DNA from: Labilithrix sp.
GTDB taxonomy: Bacteria > Myxococcota_A > Polyangia > Polyangiales > Polyangiaceae
Reading direction: 5' to 3'
Assembly: GCA_019637155.1 (NCBI GenBank)
Contig: JAHBWE010000033.1
Location: forward strand, 1-64,000
DNA: 64,000 nucleotides
Both the position numbers and the translations under genes were made by a program. Positions within the stretch are counted from its first letter, which is position 1. Every line of letters begins with the position of its first letter. Below, piece after piece: positions 25,191 to 33,699 of the stretch. The notes below the pieces were generated by a model. That model was not told the origin of the DNA. It was given only the letters and a program-made list of their open reading frames with translations, and did not search any database.

Positions 25191-25198
25191 GCTCGTCA

Positions 25199-25220
25199 GG
25201 GTGGGGTCCATGGATCCACC
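25199..25220. terminator. Imperfect hairpin after the GAF-like gene
   Basis: GGTGG and CCACC arms enclose the palindrome TCCATGGA, giving a bulged stem just downstream of the stop at 25190. No T-run follows, so termination by this element is only possible. Confidence 0.3.
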
Positions 25221-25241
25221 GCTGACGGTTTCCGTTTAGGT

Positions 25242-25269
25242 CGGATTCCAGCCGTCGGGAGCGGATTCC
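25242..25269 (+). promoter_or_regulatory. Tandem CGGATTCC sites upstream of a lipoprotein gene
   Basis: CGGATTCC occurs at 25242-25249 and again at 25262-25269, spaced 20 bp (two helical turns), as expected for a protein binding twice to one face of DNA. GATAAA at 25273-25278 could be a -10 element for the gene starting at 25372. No regulator is assigned. Confidence 0.35.
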
Positions 25270-25371
25270 TTCGATAAAGAACGAGGGTGGGGTTGCCTTC
25301 GCGGCGGCATGCCTGCTGCACTTGGTCTCCTGGGCCGGTTGTCGGGACCGGCCATTGGAGAGGTGAAGGCA

Positions 25372-26532
25372 ATGCGGATTACGCTCGGCGTTCTCGTCCT
25401 CGGCGCGATGGCTCTCGTCGTTGGTTGCAGCGGCGATGACGAAGGCACGACGCGCAGGCCGGGCGGAAACACGAGCAGCAGCGGCGGCCCGGACGATCCG
25501 GGCGGACCCCAGACGCCCGGACCCACCGGCACCGCGAGCGCCGCCGTGACCGCGTGCGAGGCCGTCGCCGCGCCGAAGCAGCTCTCCGACGCGAAGGCCG
25601 CGGGCGAGCTCCGCATCGCGGGCACCGGCGTCTTCTTCCGCTCGGGCACCAACGTCGAGCGCATCCTCAAGGACGGCAACGGCAAGAAGACCGTGTTCAC
25701 GTCGCCGAACCTCGTCCGCATGTTCGCCGACAGGAAGGGGCTCCTCCTCGTCGAGCAGACGAACGAGGGCAACCCGAACGCGATCCTGCGCGGGTACGCC
25801 GCGAACCAGATCGAGGACGACGGCGACCCCGAGACGCCGCCCCCGCCGGAGCCCGCCTTCCCCGAGTTCCCCGTCGCCGAGGGCGAAGACCCCGGCGGCA
25901 CCACCGCCGCGACGAACTTCAACGCGATCAGCGCGACGGTCTTCGGCGCCGACGCGAAGAGCTACTACGCGCTCGCGGAGGACAACAACGGCGGCAACGC
26001 GATCCTCATCGCGATCGACCGCACCGCGCTGACGCAGACGACGATCGTGTCGACGGACAAGGAGATCAAGAACCCGATCCTCGCGAACAACACGATCTTC
26101 TGGGTCGAAGATACCCAGCGCATCAAGAAGATCACGCTCGCGACCGAGGAGCAGCCGCAGGGGCAGGCGACGGAGATCTTCGGCCTCGGTGACTGCAACC
26201 TCGCCGTGAGCGAGAGCCTCGCCTACTGCAGCGTCGGCGCCACGATCGAGACGCGCGACCTCGAGGGCAAGAACGCGAAGACGGTGTTCGGCGTGGACAA
26301 GAGCAAGAGCACGTCTCCGTTCGGCGTGGCCGAGTTCTTCGGCGACAAGCTCTACGTCCGCTCCGCGTCGCCCGACGCCGAGGTCCAGCACTTCATCCGT
26401 TCGATCGCGCCCGACGGCAGCGACGAGTCGTTCGTCGCCTGCAAGCGCACCGCGATCCGCGACCTGACGTCCGACGGCACCGACGTCGTCTGGGCCGACG
26501 ACACCGGCGTGTTCATGGTCGCGAAGAAGTGA
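25372..26532 (+). CDS. Surface lipoprotein of unknown function
   Basis: A 386-aa protein from ATG 25372 with SD GGAGAGG. The signal peptide (MRITLGVLVLGAMALVVG) ends at Cys in VVGCSGDD, followed by a Gly/Ser/Pro linker. The mature part is beta-rich with repeated sensor-like units (IAGTGVFFRSGTNVERILK; NTIFWVEDTQRIKKITL; GTDVVWADDTGVFMVAKK), the style of myxobacterial propeller lipoproteins. An acidic Pro/Glu insert lies near residue 170. It ends with a four-base GTGA overlap with the next gene, although the products look unrelated. Confidence 0.85.
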   Translation: MRITLGVLVLGAMALVVGCSGDDEGTTRRPGGNTSSSGGPDDPGGPQTPGPTGTASAAVTACEAVAAPKQLSDAKAAGELRIAGTGVFFRSGTNVERILKDGNGKKTVFTSPNLVRMFADRKGLLLVEQTNEGNPNAILRGYAANQIEDDGDPETPPPPEPAFPEFPVAEGEDPGGTTAATNFNAISATVFGADAKSYYALAEDNNGGNAILIAIDRTALTQTTIVSTDKEIKNPILANNTIFWVEDTQRIKKITLATEEQPQGQATEIFGLGDCNLAVSESLAYCSVGATIETRDLEGKNAKTVFGVDKSKSTSPFGVAEFFGDKLYVRSASPDAEVQHFIRSIAPDGSDESFVACKRTAIRDLTSDGTDVVWADDTGVFMVAKK

Positions 26533-27341
26533 CGGCGCTCGAGGTCACGAAGAGCGAAGGCGTCGCGGAGGTCGTCCTCACCGGGCCCGGCAAGGGCAAC
26601 GCGATGGGGCTCGACTTCTTCCGCGAGCTCCCCGAGGTGTTCGGCGCCCTCGACGAGGACGAGGCCGTGCGCGCGGTGGTCGTCCGCGGAAAGGGCGGCA
26701 TCTTCTCGTACGGCCTCGACGTGAGGTCGGTCGCGCCGACGCTCTTGCCGCTCGTCGCGCCGGAGAACCTCGCGAAGGAGCGCACCGCGCTCCTCAAGAA
26801 GATCGGCGAGTGGCAGCGCGGCTTCGACGCGGTCGCGCGCTGCGCGAAGCCGGTCATCGCCGCGATCGCGGGGCCGTGCATCGGCGGCGGCGTCGACCTC
26901 GCGTCCGCGTGCGACGTCCGCTTCTGCGCGCGCGACGCGAAGTTCAGCGTGCGCGAGGTGAAGCTCGCGATCGTCGCCGACATGGGCAGCCTCCAGCGGC
27001 TGCCGCGCATCATCGGTCACGGCCACACGCGCGAGCTCGCCTTCACGGGCAAGGACATCGACGCCGCGCACGCGCATCGCATCGGCCTCGTGAACGAGGT
27101 CCTCGACGACGAGGCCGCGCTCCTCGATCGCGCGCGCGCCACCGCGCGGGAGATCGCGGCGAACCCGCCCCTCGCGGTGCAAGGCATCAAGCAGGTGCTC
27201 GCCTTCGGCGAGGAGCGCCGCACGCTCGAGGCCGAGCGCTACGTCGCGGTCTGGAACGCGGCGTTCCTCTCGTCGAAGGACCTCGTCGAGGCGATGACCG
27301 CGTTCATGGAGAAGCGGCCCCCGAAGTTCACCGGGCAGTAG
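26529..27341 (+). CDS. Crotonase family, delta(3,5)-delta(2,4)-dienoyl-CoA isomerase-like
   Basis: A 270-aa enzyme; GTG 26529 overlaps the lipoprotein stop (GTGA). It resembles mammalian ECH1 beyond the generic crotonase fold. Asp123 (GGGVDLASACDVR), Glu143 (VREV) and Asp151 (VADMGSLQRLP) line up with the three acidic residues of that isomerase, and the C terminus YVAVWNAAFLSSKDLVEAMT is also ECH1-like. It should shift double bonds in 3,5-dienoyl-CoA during beta-oxidation of unsaturated fatty acids. No other beta-oxidation gene is adjacent. Confidence 0.85.
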   Translation: MTALEVTKSEGVAEVVLTGPGKGNAMGLDFFRELPEVFGALDEDEAVRAVVVRGKGGIFSYGLDVRSVAPTLLPLVAPENLAKERTALLKKIGEWQRGFDAVARCAKPVIAAIAGPCIGGGVDLASACDVRFCARDAKFSVREVKLAIVADMGSLQRLPRIIGHGHTRELAFTGKDIDAAHAHRIGLVNEVLDDEAALLDRARATAREIAANPPLAVQGIKQVLAFGEERRTLEAERYVAVWNAAFLSSKDLVEAMTAFMEKRPPKFTGQ

Positions 27342-27346
27342 CCGCG

Positions 27347-29482
27347 TCAGACCTGCTCGCTCGCCATGAGCTGCACGTAACGGGCGACCTGCTTCGTCGT
27401 CTCCGCGCCGGGCGACACGAGCTCGATCCCGATCGCGCGCACCGCGCCGACGTCGTCCGCGTTCGGCGCGCGGCTCCACTTCACGATCGCCATCTCCGAG
27501 ACGACCTTGCCGTCGATCGGGAGCGCGAAGCGGATCGTGACCTGCGCGCGGTCGGCGATGTGGCCGCGCGTGACGACGAAGAGGCCGCCGGCGGAGATGT
27601 CCTCGCTCCGGCCGTCGACCGCGCCGATGCCCGCGATCTCGACGCGCACCGGCGTGCGGTACGGCGCGCGCGGGAAGCGGCGCAGCTCCTTCGGCGACTC
27701 GGCCGGCGGCGCCGCGGGCGGACGCATCGACGCGCCGCGCTTCTCCGGGACCGCGGTGAGGACCGTCGTCGGCTCGCGCGCCTTCATCGCGTCCGCGAGC
27801 GCGTCGGCGAAGTCCTTCACCGAGCCTTCCTTCGCGAGCGCGCGCTTCACGACCGGCGCGAGGGCGGCGTCCTTGATCGCGGCCGTCGCGTCCTCCTTGT
27901 CGCCGGCGGGTCGCCCCACCAGCGCGAGGAACGCGCACGCCCCGACCCCGGAGAGGTCCGGTCCCGTGTCGCTCGTCGCGTCGTCGACGCTCGCCGCCTC
28001 CCAGCCCACGAGCTTCACGCGCTCGGTGCCCCACGCGTCGCGCGCGATGACGACGTGCTCCGGCCGCACGCTCGAGTGGCGCACCCCGGCCTCGTGCGCG
28101 GCGGCGAGCACCTCCGCGAGCTGGCGGACGATCGCGCAGGCCTCCTGCGTCTCGAGCGCGCCGCGCGCCGCGACGAGGCCCTCGAGCGTCTTGCCCTCCG
28201 CGCTCTCCACCACGATGAACGGATCGCCGAGCTCGGTCGTGCCCGCGTCGCGGAGCTCGAGCGCGCCGGGATGGTGGACGCGCGCGAGCGCATACTGCTC
28301 GCGGCGCACGCCCGAGTAGTCGTTCGCGCGGAGGCCGATCTTGGCGATCGATCGGCGCGCGGTCCGCACGTGCTTCACCTCCCACGTGACGACGCGCTTC
28401 GGTCGCGTGCGCGGGGTGAGGTCGCGCAGGAGCTCGTAGCGGCCTTCGAGGACGTTGCCCTTCTCGTACGCCGCGCGCCGCCAGCGCTCGACCGAGCCTT
28501 TGAGGAGGCCGTAGAGCTGCGGTCCGGTGAAGAGCTCGTTCGAGACGATGATCGGCGCGTTCGCGTCGTGGGCGAGCCGATCGATCGCGGCGCGCTCGTT
28601 CGCGTAGATCTCCGCGCCGACGACGAACGCGCAGATGGTCGTGTTCGCGACCTCCTCCTTCGCCTCCGGGATGCTCGCGCTCGTCGCGAACGCGGCGACG
28701 GAGCGCGACGCGGCGCGGACCCGCGCGAAGAGCTCCTCCTTCGCGCCGATGACGAGGATGTGCGGCGTCGCCCCGGGGCTGTGCGACTCGGGGGCGGGCT
28801 CGTCGAAGAGCTCCGACGCCTCGAGGACGGCGGAGACCTCGATCACGCTCGAGCTCTCGCGGAGGATGACCGGCGGCGGCTGCGGCGTGCTCACCGACGC
28901 CTGCGTCGCCTTCGAGATCGGCAGCGGCGGCGGCGGCTTCGACACCGCCGGGCGCGGCATCTGCGGGTTCGTCTTCGGCGACACGGGGGGGAACGATCCC
29001 TCCGGCACGACGATCGGCGGCAGCGGCGAGGGCTCCGGCGGCGCGGGGTAGAGCCGATCGAGGTGCTCCTTGATCTCGCTCGCGAGCGCGACCATCGGCT
29101 TCACCGGCATCGTCGCCGCCGACGTCGCCTCCGAGAGCGCGACGTCGTCGGTCGGGTCGTCCATCGCGACGTAGAGCGCGGTCGACCCGCGCGAGGTGCG
29201 GAGATGGACCGGGATCATGAAGTGGCGGCGCGCGATCTCGCGCGGGAGCTTCTCCACCGCCTCGGGCGCGATCTCGACGCGCTGGAGCGAGACCCACGGG
29301 CACGCGAGCTGATGGGAGAGGAACTGCGCGAGCTGGTGCGGGCGGACGAGGCCCTTGTCCGCGAGGACGTCGCCGAGGCGCTTGCCCTCGGCCTTCTGGA
29401 CGGCGAGCGCCTCGTCGAGCTTCTCCTGCGTGAGGAGGCCCGAGGAGACGAGGAGGCGTCCGAGGGGTGCTGCCGATTCCAT
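27347..29482 (-). CDS. MshEN domain - receiver-like - pseudokinase - PilZ fusion protein
   Basis: A 711-aa soluble protein. Residues ~5-145 are a MshEN/T2SSE-N domain with two tandem motifs (LGRLLVSSGLLTQEKLDEAL and RLGDVLADKGLVRPHQLAQF); some members bind c-di-GMP. A Pro-rich linker follows, then a degenerate receiver-like region (HILVIGAKEELFARVRAASR). Residues ~340-575 have a protein-kinase fold, but the catalytic loop reads HSSVRPEHVV rather than HRDxKxxN, the DFG is replaced by VGWEAA and no glycine loop is seen, so it is a pseudokinase. The C-terminal PilZ domain has RRFPRAPYR and DISAGG, the c-di-GMP-binding motifs. It is a likely c-di-GMP effector; its output is unknown. Confidence 0.85.
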   Translation of the reverse strand: MESAAPLGRLLVSSGLLTQEKLDEALAVQKAEGKRLGDVLADKGLVRPHQLAQFLSHQLACPWVSLQRVEIAPEAVEKLPREIARRHFMIPVHLRTSRGSTALYVAMDDPTDDVALSEATSAATMPVKPMVALASEIKEHLDRLYPAPPEPSPLPPIVVPEGSFPPVSPKTNPQMPRPAVSKPPPPLPISKATQASVSTPQPPPVILRESSSVIEVSAVLEASELFDEPAPESHSPGATPHILVIGAKEELFARVRAASRSVAAFATSASIPEAKEEVANTTICAFVVGAEIYANERAAIDRLAHDANAPIIVSNELFTGPQLYGLLKGSVERWRRAAYEKGNVLEGRYELLRDLTPRTRPKRVVTWEVKHVRTARRSIAKIGLRANDYSGVRREQYALARVHHPGALELRDAGTTELGDPFIVVESAEGKTLEGLVAARGALETQEACAIVRQLAEVLAAAHEAGVRHSSVRPEHVVIARDAWGTERVKLVGWEAASVDDATSDTGPDLSGVGACAFLALVGRPAGDKEDATAAIKDAALAPVVKRALAKEGSVKDFADALADAMKAREPTTVLTAVPEKRGASMRPPAAPPAESPKELRRFPRAPYRTPVRVEIAGIGAVDGRSEDISAGGLFVVTRGHIADRAQVTIRFALPIDGKVVSEMAIVKWSRAPNADDVGAVRAIGIELVSPGAETTKQVARYVQLMASEQV

Positions 29483-29500
29483 CGCGGTTCTTACTTCACT

Positions 29501-30514
29501 TCACTTCGCGAGCTTCAGCTCGACGGCCTTGGGGACGGACTCCACGACGTCGACCTCCGCGCTCGCCTCCTTGTAGCCCGCCGCCCACGCCGTGATCTTG
29601 TAGTGCCCCGGGTTGACGGGACGGGCGATGCCGAGGACCTCGTTCGGGAGCGAGTTGCCGTTCAGCTTCACGACGAGCTGCGTGAGCGTGCTCGCCGCGG
29701 GGAGCACCTGCACCCGGAGCGTCGGCACGCGCGGCTTGAGCGCGGAGAGCTCCTTGTTCCCTTCGTCCTGCGCCTGCTTGAACGCTTCGGGCGCGCCCTT
29801 CTCGAGCGTCACGTGCGCGAGGGCTTCGTAGGTCTCCTGCGCCTCGAGCAGCTTGCCGAGCTTCGCCTGGCACTGCGCGATGCGGAGCTGGTGCGTCGGG
29901 GCGGCGTAGAACTTCTGCGCCGTCTCGTACTTCGGGAGCGCCTCCGCGCAGTCGCCCTTGTCCTGGAACGCGACGCCCTCGAGGTACGCCGCGCGCGCGG
30001 TCGCCTTGCGCTCCGACTCGCTCATGTTCGGCGGCGGACCCGCAGGCGTCGCCGCGCTCCCCGACGCCGGTGGCGCGGGCGTGCCCGGCGTCACGGTCGG
30101 GACCGGGGCGCCGGCGGCGGCGGCGAGGGTCGCGGACTCGCCGGGCTTCATCGTCGCGACGTACTTCTCGTTGACGTCGAACCAGGCGCCCGAGATCGCG
30201 TCGATGAGGATCGGGATGCAGAGGCAGACGGGGATGACGCAGGTGAGGATGTCGAGCGTGACCCAGGCCGGGTTGATGCTCTTCTGCACCACGCCGATGT
30301 GGTCCTCGTAGCCGGCCTTCACCATCGTGATCTGCGTCGTGCCGTTGCGCTCGATGTCGACCTTCTTCGGCGTCGCCCCGAGCTTGCGCGGGCCCATGTT
30401 CGCCTCCGCGCCGGCGGGGTTCGACTCGAACTGGACCGATTCTTTCGAGCCACGAAAGACCGCTGCGCAGCTGCAGAGCGACAAGGAAAGGACGAGGACG
30501 TAGCCCGTGCGCAT
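29501..30514 (-). CDS. Lipoprotein with PEGA-like region, hydrophobic segment and TPR-like repeats
   Basis: A 337-aa protein from ATG 30514. The signal peptide (MRTGYVLVLSLSLCSC) ends at a lipobox. Residues ~25-70 are PEGA-like (VQFESNPAGAEANMGPRKLG), followed by a hydrophobic stretch LTCVIPVCLCIPILIDAISG. After a Pro/Ala linker come TPR-like helices (ARAAYLEGVAFQDKGDCAEA; HQLRIAQCQAKLGKLLEAQE), then a second PEGA-like C terminus (GHYKITAWAAGYKEASAEVD). It is probably envelope-associated with scaffold function. It lies 18 bp upstream of the pseudokinase gene on the same strand and is probably co-transcribed. Confidence 0.8.
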   Translation of the reverse strand: MRTGYVLVLSLSLCSCAAVFRGSKESVQFESNPAGAEANMGPRKLGATPKKVDIERNGTTQITMVKAGYEDHIGVVQKSINPAWVTLDILTCVIPVCLCIPILIDAISGAWFDVNEKYVATMKPGESATLAAAAGAPVPTVTPGTPAPPASGSAATPAGPPPNMSESERKATARAAYLEGVAFQDKGDCAEALPKYETAQKFYAAPTHQLRIAQCQAKLGKLLEAQETYEALAHVTLEKGAPEAFKQAQDEGNKELSALKPRVPTLRVQVLPAASTLTQLVVKLNGNSLPNEVLGIARPVNPGHYKITAWAAGYKEASAEVDVVESVPKAVELKLAK

Positions 30515-30559
30515 GGGCTGCCGAGGCTAGGCAAAACCGCGCCTGCTTTCAATCAACGT

Positions 30560-30574
30560 CGGGGCTTTGCCCCG
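30560..30574. repeat. CGGGGC-TTT-GCCCCG hairpin in a palindrome-rich intergenic region
   Basis: The 198-bp gap 30515-30712 between divergent genes contains this 6-bp-stem hairpin and further G/C palindromes up to ~30660. It looks like a dispersed GC-rich intergenic element; no second identical copy was seen in this window. Any promoters for the two flanking genes must also lie here. Confidence 0.35.
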
Positions 30575-30712
30575 ACACCCCACCCCAGACACGGCCCTCG
30601 CGCTGGCGCGCTCGGGGCGCTTCGCGCCCGCTTGCGCGGCCGCTTCTGGGGCCCCGCTCGATGGATCGAAAGAGATTGCTACTGGCGTCGGGTGGCGTGT
30701 GTCATCTACGCG

Positions 30713-31501
30713 ATGACGACAACGACTGTGAATTATGCGGGTCAGGCGCTCCAGATGCTTCGCTTCGATGGCAAGGAGGACTTGCAGCGCCGGGATCCGA
30801 CGATCTTCGAGAAGGTCCGCGACAGCGTCTTCAAGGAGTACGATCCGATGCTCGCCTCGATCGCGGCGGGGTGGCCGGGCACCGTCGTTTACGGGGACGT
30901 GCGGTTCCCGCATACGGAGGAGACGGAGGCGAGCTGCTTCGAGGACTTCTATGACGCCCTCGGCGAGGACCACGGCAAGTCGCTGGTGTTCGCCGGCTCG
31001 CTCGACGTGGAGAGAGGTATGATGCTTCCCGACCGCGCGAGGGTCGTGGTCCTCGGCGACCTCGCGACGGTGGGGCTCTGCAATGTCCAGTGCGAGATTT
31101 GGGTCGAGGGGACGACCACCATCGCGGGTGGGCTCTACTTCGACTCGAACAACGGCGGCTACACGAAGCTGACGCTGGCCGTGCCGGCGGGCTTCATCGC
31201 CACGTCGGCGAACCTCTTCGACGTCGAGCTACGCGCGAAGTACTACTTCGACCCGCTCTTCCGCTGCGGCTTCGGCGCGACACCGACGACCAGGCACGAG
31301 GAGATCATCACGGAGGCCTTCCGTCCGGGCGAGCGTGTCCAACAGGTCACCCTCGACGACCTCGCCGACTTCTTCACGAAGATGAACCCCGAGGTCGGGG
31401 AAGAGGTGCGCGCCGGCGACTACGGATCGTGGCTCGAGGTCCTCCTCGCCACGCTCGACTCGCGATCGTTGGTGACGTTTCTCGACGAGCGCTACGGCTG
31501 A
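30713..31501 (+). CDS. Hypothetical protein with beta-helix-like core
   Basis: A 262-aa protein from ATG 30713; no clear SD. The central part, VVLGDLATVGLCNVQCEIWV, followed by EGTTTIAGGLYFDSNNGG and LTLAVPAGFIATS, has the repeating short strands of polymer-forming (bactofilin/beta-helix) folds. The C-terminal third is helical and acidic (VTLDDLADFFTKMNPEVGEE). GC is slightly lower than in the surroundings. The long open frame back to 26810 is an antisense artefact. No catalytic motif is recognised. Confidence 0.75.
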   Translation: MTTTTVNYAGQALQMLRFDGKEDLQRRDPTIFEKVRDSVFKEYDPMLASIAAGWPGTVVYGDVRFPHTEETEASCFEDFYDALGEDHGKSLVFAGSLDVERGMMLPDRARVVVLGDLATVGLCNVQCEIWVEGTTTIAGGLYFDSNNGGYTKLTLAVPAGFIATSANLFDVELRAKYYFDPLFRCGFGATPTTRHEEIITEAFRPGERVQQVTLDDLADFFTKMNPEVGEEVRAGDYGSWLEVLLATLDSRSLVTFLDERYG

Positions 31502-31512
31502 GACGGCGGCGC

Positions 31513-32325
31513 TCAGTTTGGGGCGCCGGCGATTCGGGTTGGCTTTGCGGTGGGATCGAGGGGTTTTTCGTTGGCGGCCAGCCAGTCGAAGGCCTCGCCG
31601 AAGAGGCGTTCGCCGTCGCCGACTTGGCCGTGTATGCAGCCTGGCATCTCGAGGTAAGTCGCGGGGGTTCCGAGCCGCTTCGTCGCGGCCGCGGCTTGGC
31701 GCATCCGCGCGGTCACCTCGCGATCGCATGCCATCGTGACGAGGGCGCGTGACTTCGCGAAGCTCGCAGGCGAAGGATCGCGCGGCGACGCGATGACGAC
31801 GACGCGCGCGTACCGCCCGGGGTGACGCGCCGCGAGCTGCTCGCCGAGCGCGGCGCCCTGCGAGTACCCGACGAGGGTGATGCCTTCCTTCGGGATCTCC
31901 ATCACGCCGGACGCGGCGAGCGCGGCCTCGATGCGCGCATGCAGGCGCGACGCGTCCCACGAGAACGTGTGGTAGTCGGACGAGGCGCCGGGTCCGCACG
32001 GCTGATCGCCCTCGAGCGCGACGACGCCGCCGGCCTTCTGCGCGGCCTCGCGGAACGACCACAGGTACGCGCCCGCGTTCGAGCACACGCCGCCGACGAA
32101 GACGGAGAGCGGCGCCTTGCCGTCGGCGGAGCGCACGATCGAGGCGACCGTGTCGCCGGGCACGAGGAGCTTCTCGACCGTCGCCGGCGGCGCAGGCTTG
32201 GTCTCCTCGAGCTCGATCTCGACCTTTGGCGCGGGCTCCGCCACCGCGGCTGGCTTGTTTTCGGCGGCCGGAGGGCGGCGGCAGGCGACGAGGAAGAGGA
32301 ACGCGACGGCGAGCCAGCGAGGCAT
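31513..32325 (-). CDS. Lipoprotein alpha/beta hydrolase
   Basis: A 270-aa protein from ATG 32325. The signal peptide ends at a lipobox Cys (FLFLVACRRPP), then a Pro/Ala/Glu linker. The hydrolase core has LSVFVGGVCSNAGAYLW, the nucleophile elbow VGYSQGA (Ser), VVIASPRDPS and a His in GCIHGQVGDGERLFGEAFDW that fits the catalytic position. It is a probable envelope esterase/lipase-like enzyme, substrate unknown. It lies 35 bp downstream of the kinase gene on the same strand. The 724-residue open frame in which it sits is not one protein. Confidence 0.85.
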   Translation of the reverse strand: MPRWLAVAFLFLVACRRPPAAENKPAAVAEPAPKVEIELEETKPAPPATVEKLLVPGDTVASIVRSADGKAPLSVFVGGVCSNAGAYLWSFREAAQKAGGVVALEGDQPCGPGASSDYHTFSWDASRLHARIEAALAASGVMEIPKEGITLVGYSQGAALGEQLAARHPGRYARVVVIASPRDPSPASFAKSRALVTMACDREVTARMRQAAAATKRLGTPATYLEMPGCIHGQVGDGERLFGEAFDWLAANEKPLDPTAKPTRIAGAPN

Positions 32326-32360
32326 GAGCGTTCTTCGCGCGAGCCTCCGAGATCGTGACG

Positions 32361-33680
32361 CTACTTGAACCACTGATCCGGCGGCGGGATGTAGATGCCG
32401 CCGGGGCCGGTCTTTCGCTGCTTCTTCGGGGCCGGCTTGGGCGCGGGGCGCGCCGGCGCGGCAGAGGACGCGGCCGGCGGGGGCTCGGCGGCGACCGCGG
32501 GCTCCGGCTCTGGAGGCGGCGGCGGCGGAGGCGGAGGTGGTGGAGGTGGGGGCATGAACGCCGAAGGCACATGCTTCAGCGTGCCCGAGTGGGTGGTCGC
32601 GTCCTTGGCGGGCTTCGCGTCCTTGCCGCCGCTCATGCCGAGCGCGATGAAGACGAGCAGGAGCGCGCCCACCGACGCGATCCCCGCCGGCACGAGCCAC
32701 CGCGGCCGCTCCGGCGGCGTGGGCGCGGGCCGGCTGCTCGTCTTCGCGTCCGGCGGCGCCTCGATCGACGCGATGCTGCGCGCGACCGCGACCGCGACGG
32801 GCCCCGGCTCCGGCGTCTCGAGCGCGTCGATCGCGGTGAGGAGATCGGCTGCGGTCTGCACGCGATCGTCCGGCTGGCGCTGCAACATCTTCGTGATGAG
32901 CGCCTTCGCGGCGTCGGTCGGGACCGCGCTCAGATCGAGCGGCGCGGTCATGAGGATGCGCTCGCGCAGCACGTCGAGGACCGCGCCGCCGAACGGGCAC
33001 TTGCCGGAGAGCATCTCGAGGAAGATGACGCCGATCGCGAAGATGTCCGCGCGCGCGTCGACCTTGTCGCCGACGGCCTGCTCCGGCGCCATGTACTCCG
33101 GCGTCCCGAAGACGGTGCCGACGCGCGTGACGATGTTCGGGCCGCCGCTCGGCGCCTGCTCCGCGAGCCCGGCGTCGATCTTCGCGATGCCGAAATCGAG
33201 GACTTTCACGAAGTCCGGCATGCCGTCGCGTTCGACGAGCATGACGTTTTCCGGCTTGAGGTCGCGATGGACGATGCCCTTCGCGTGCGCGGCCGCGACG
33301 CCGTTCGCGATGCCGCGGAGGATGACGAGGGCGCGCTCGAGCGGGATCGGGCCCTTCTCGATCTCGTCGCGGAGGCTCGTGCCCTTGAGGAGCTCGAGCG
33401 CGAGGTAGAACGCGCCGTTGGGGAGGCGACCGAAGTCGGTGGCGGCGGCGACGTTGGGGTGCTCGATGTTGGCGGCGGCGACGGCCTCGCGCTCGAACCG
33501 CGCGACGACGTCGGGCATCGCGCACATCTCGGCGTGGAGGACCTTGACCGCGACCTCCTTGCGCATGAGGACGTGCTCGGCGGCGTAGACGACGCCCATG
33601 CCGCCTTCGCCGAGGACGCGATCGATCCGATAGCGATCGGCGAGGACGCTGCCGACCGCGATCTGTGCGTCGCCGCTCAT
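32361..33680 (-). CDS. Transmembrane Ser/Thr protein kinase with a poly-proline region
   Basis: A 439-aa kinase from ATG 33680. The kinase domain (~residues 20-285) has GEGGMGVVYAAEH, VAVKVL, the catalytic loop HRDLKPENVM (Asp140), DFGIAK and APEQAVG, so it should be active. A single membrane helix follows (VPAGIASVGALLLVFIALGM). The tail beyond it contains fourteen consecutive prolines, then a Pro/Ala-rich end (KKQRKTGPGGIYIPPPDQW). It would phosphorylate Ser/Thr in the cytosol, with the tail outside. It neighbours a second kinase 19 bp upstream. Confidence 0.95.
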   Translation of the reverse strand: MSGDAQIAVGSVLADRYRIDRVLGEGGMGVVYAAEHVLMRKEVAVKVLHAEMCAMPDVVARFEREAVAAANIEHPNVAAATDFGRLPNGAFYLALELLKGTSLRDEIEKGPIPLERALVILRGIANGVAAAHAKGIVHRDLKPENVMLVERDGMPDFVKVLDFGIAKIDAGLAEQAPSGGPNIVTRVGTVFGTPEYMAPEQAVGDKVDARADIFAIGVIFLEMLSGKCPFGGAVLDVLRERILMTAPLDLSAVPTDAAKALITKMLQRQPDDRVQTAADLLTAIDALETPEPGPVAVAVARSIASIEAPPDAKTSSRPAPTPPERPRWLVPAGIASVGALLLVFIALGMSGGKDAKPAKDATTHSGTLKHVPSAFMPPPPPPPPPPPPPPEPEPAVAAEPPPAASSAAPARPAPKPAPKKQRKTGPGGIYIPPPDQWFK

Positions 33681-33699
33681 CTCGCACGATTCTAACGAC

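Noticed and set aside
30560-30660. Possible structured RNA in the palindrome-rich gap
   Set aside because: Short hairpins only; no promoter, terminator or known RNA fold is visible.
26810-31501. 1563-codon plus-strand open frame
   Set aside because: Only its last 262 codons (from 30713) look like protein; the rest is antisense to the pseudokinase and lipoprotein genes.
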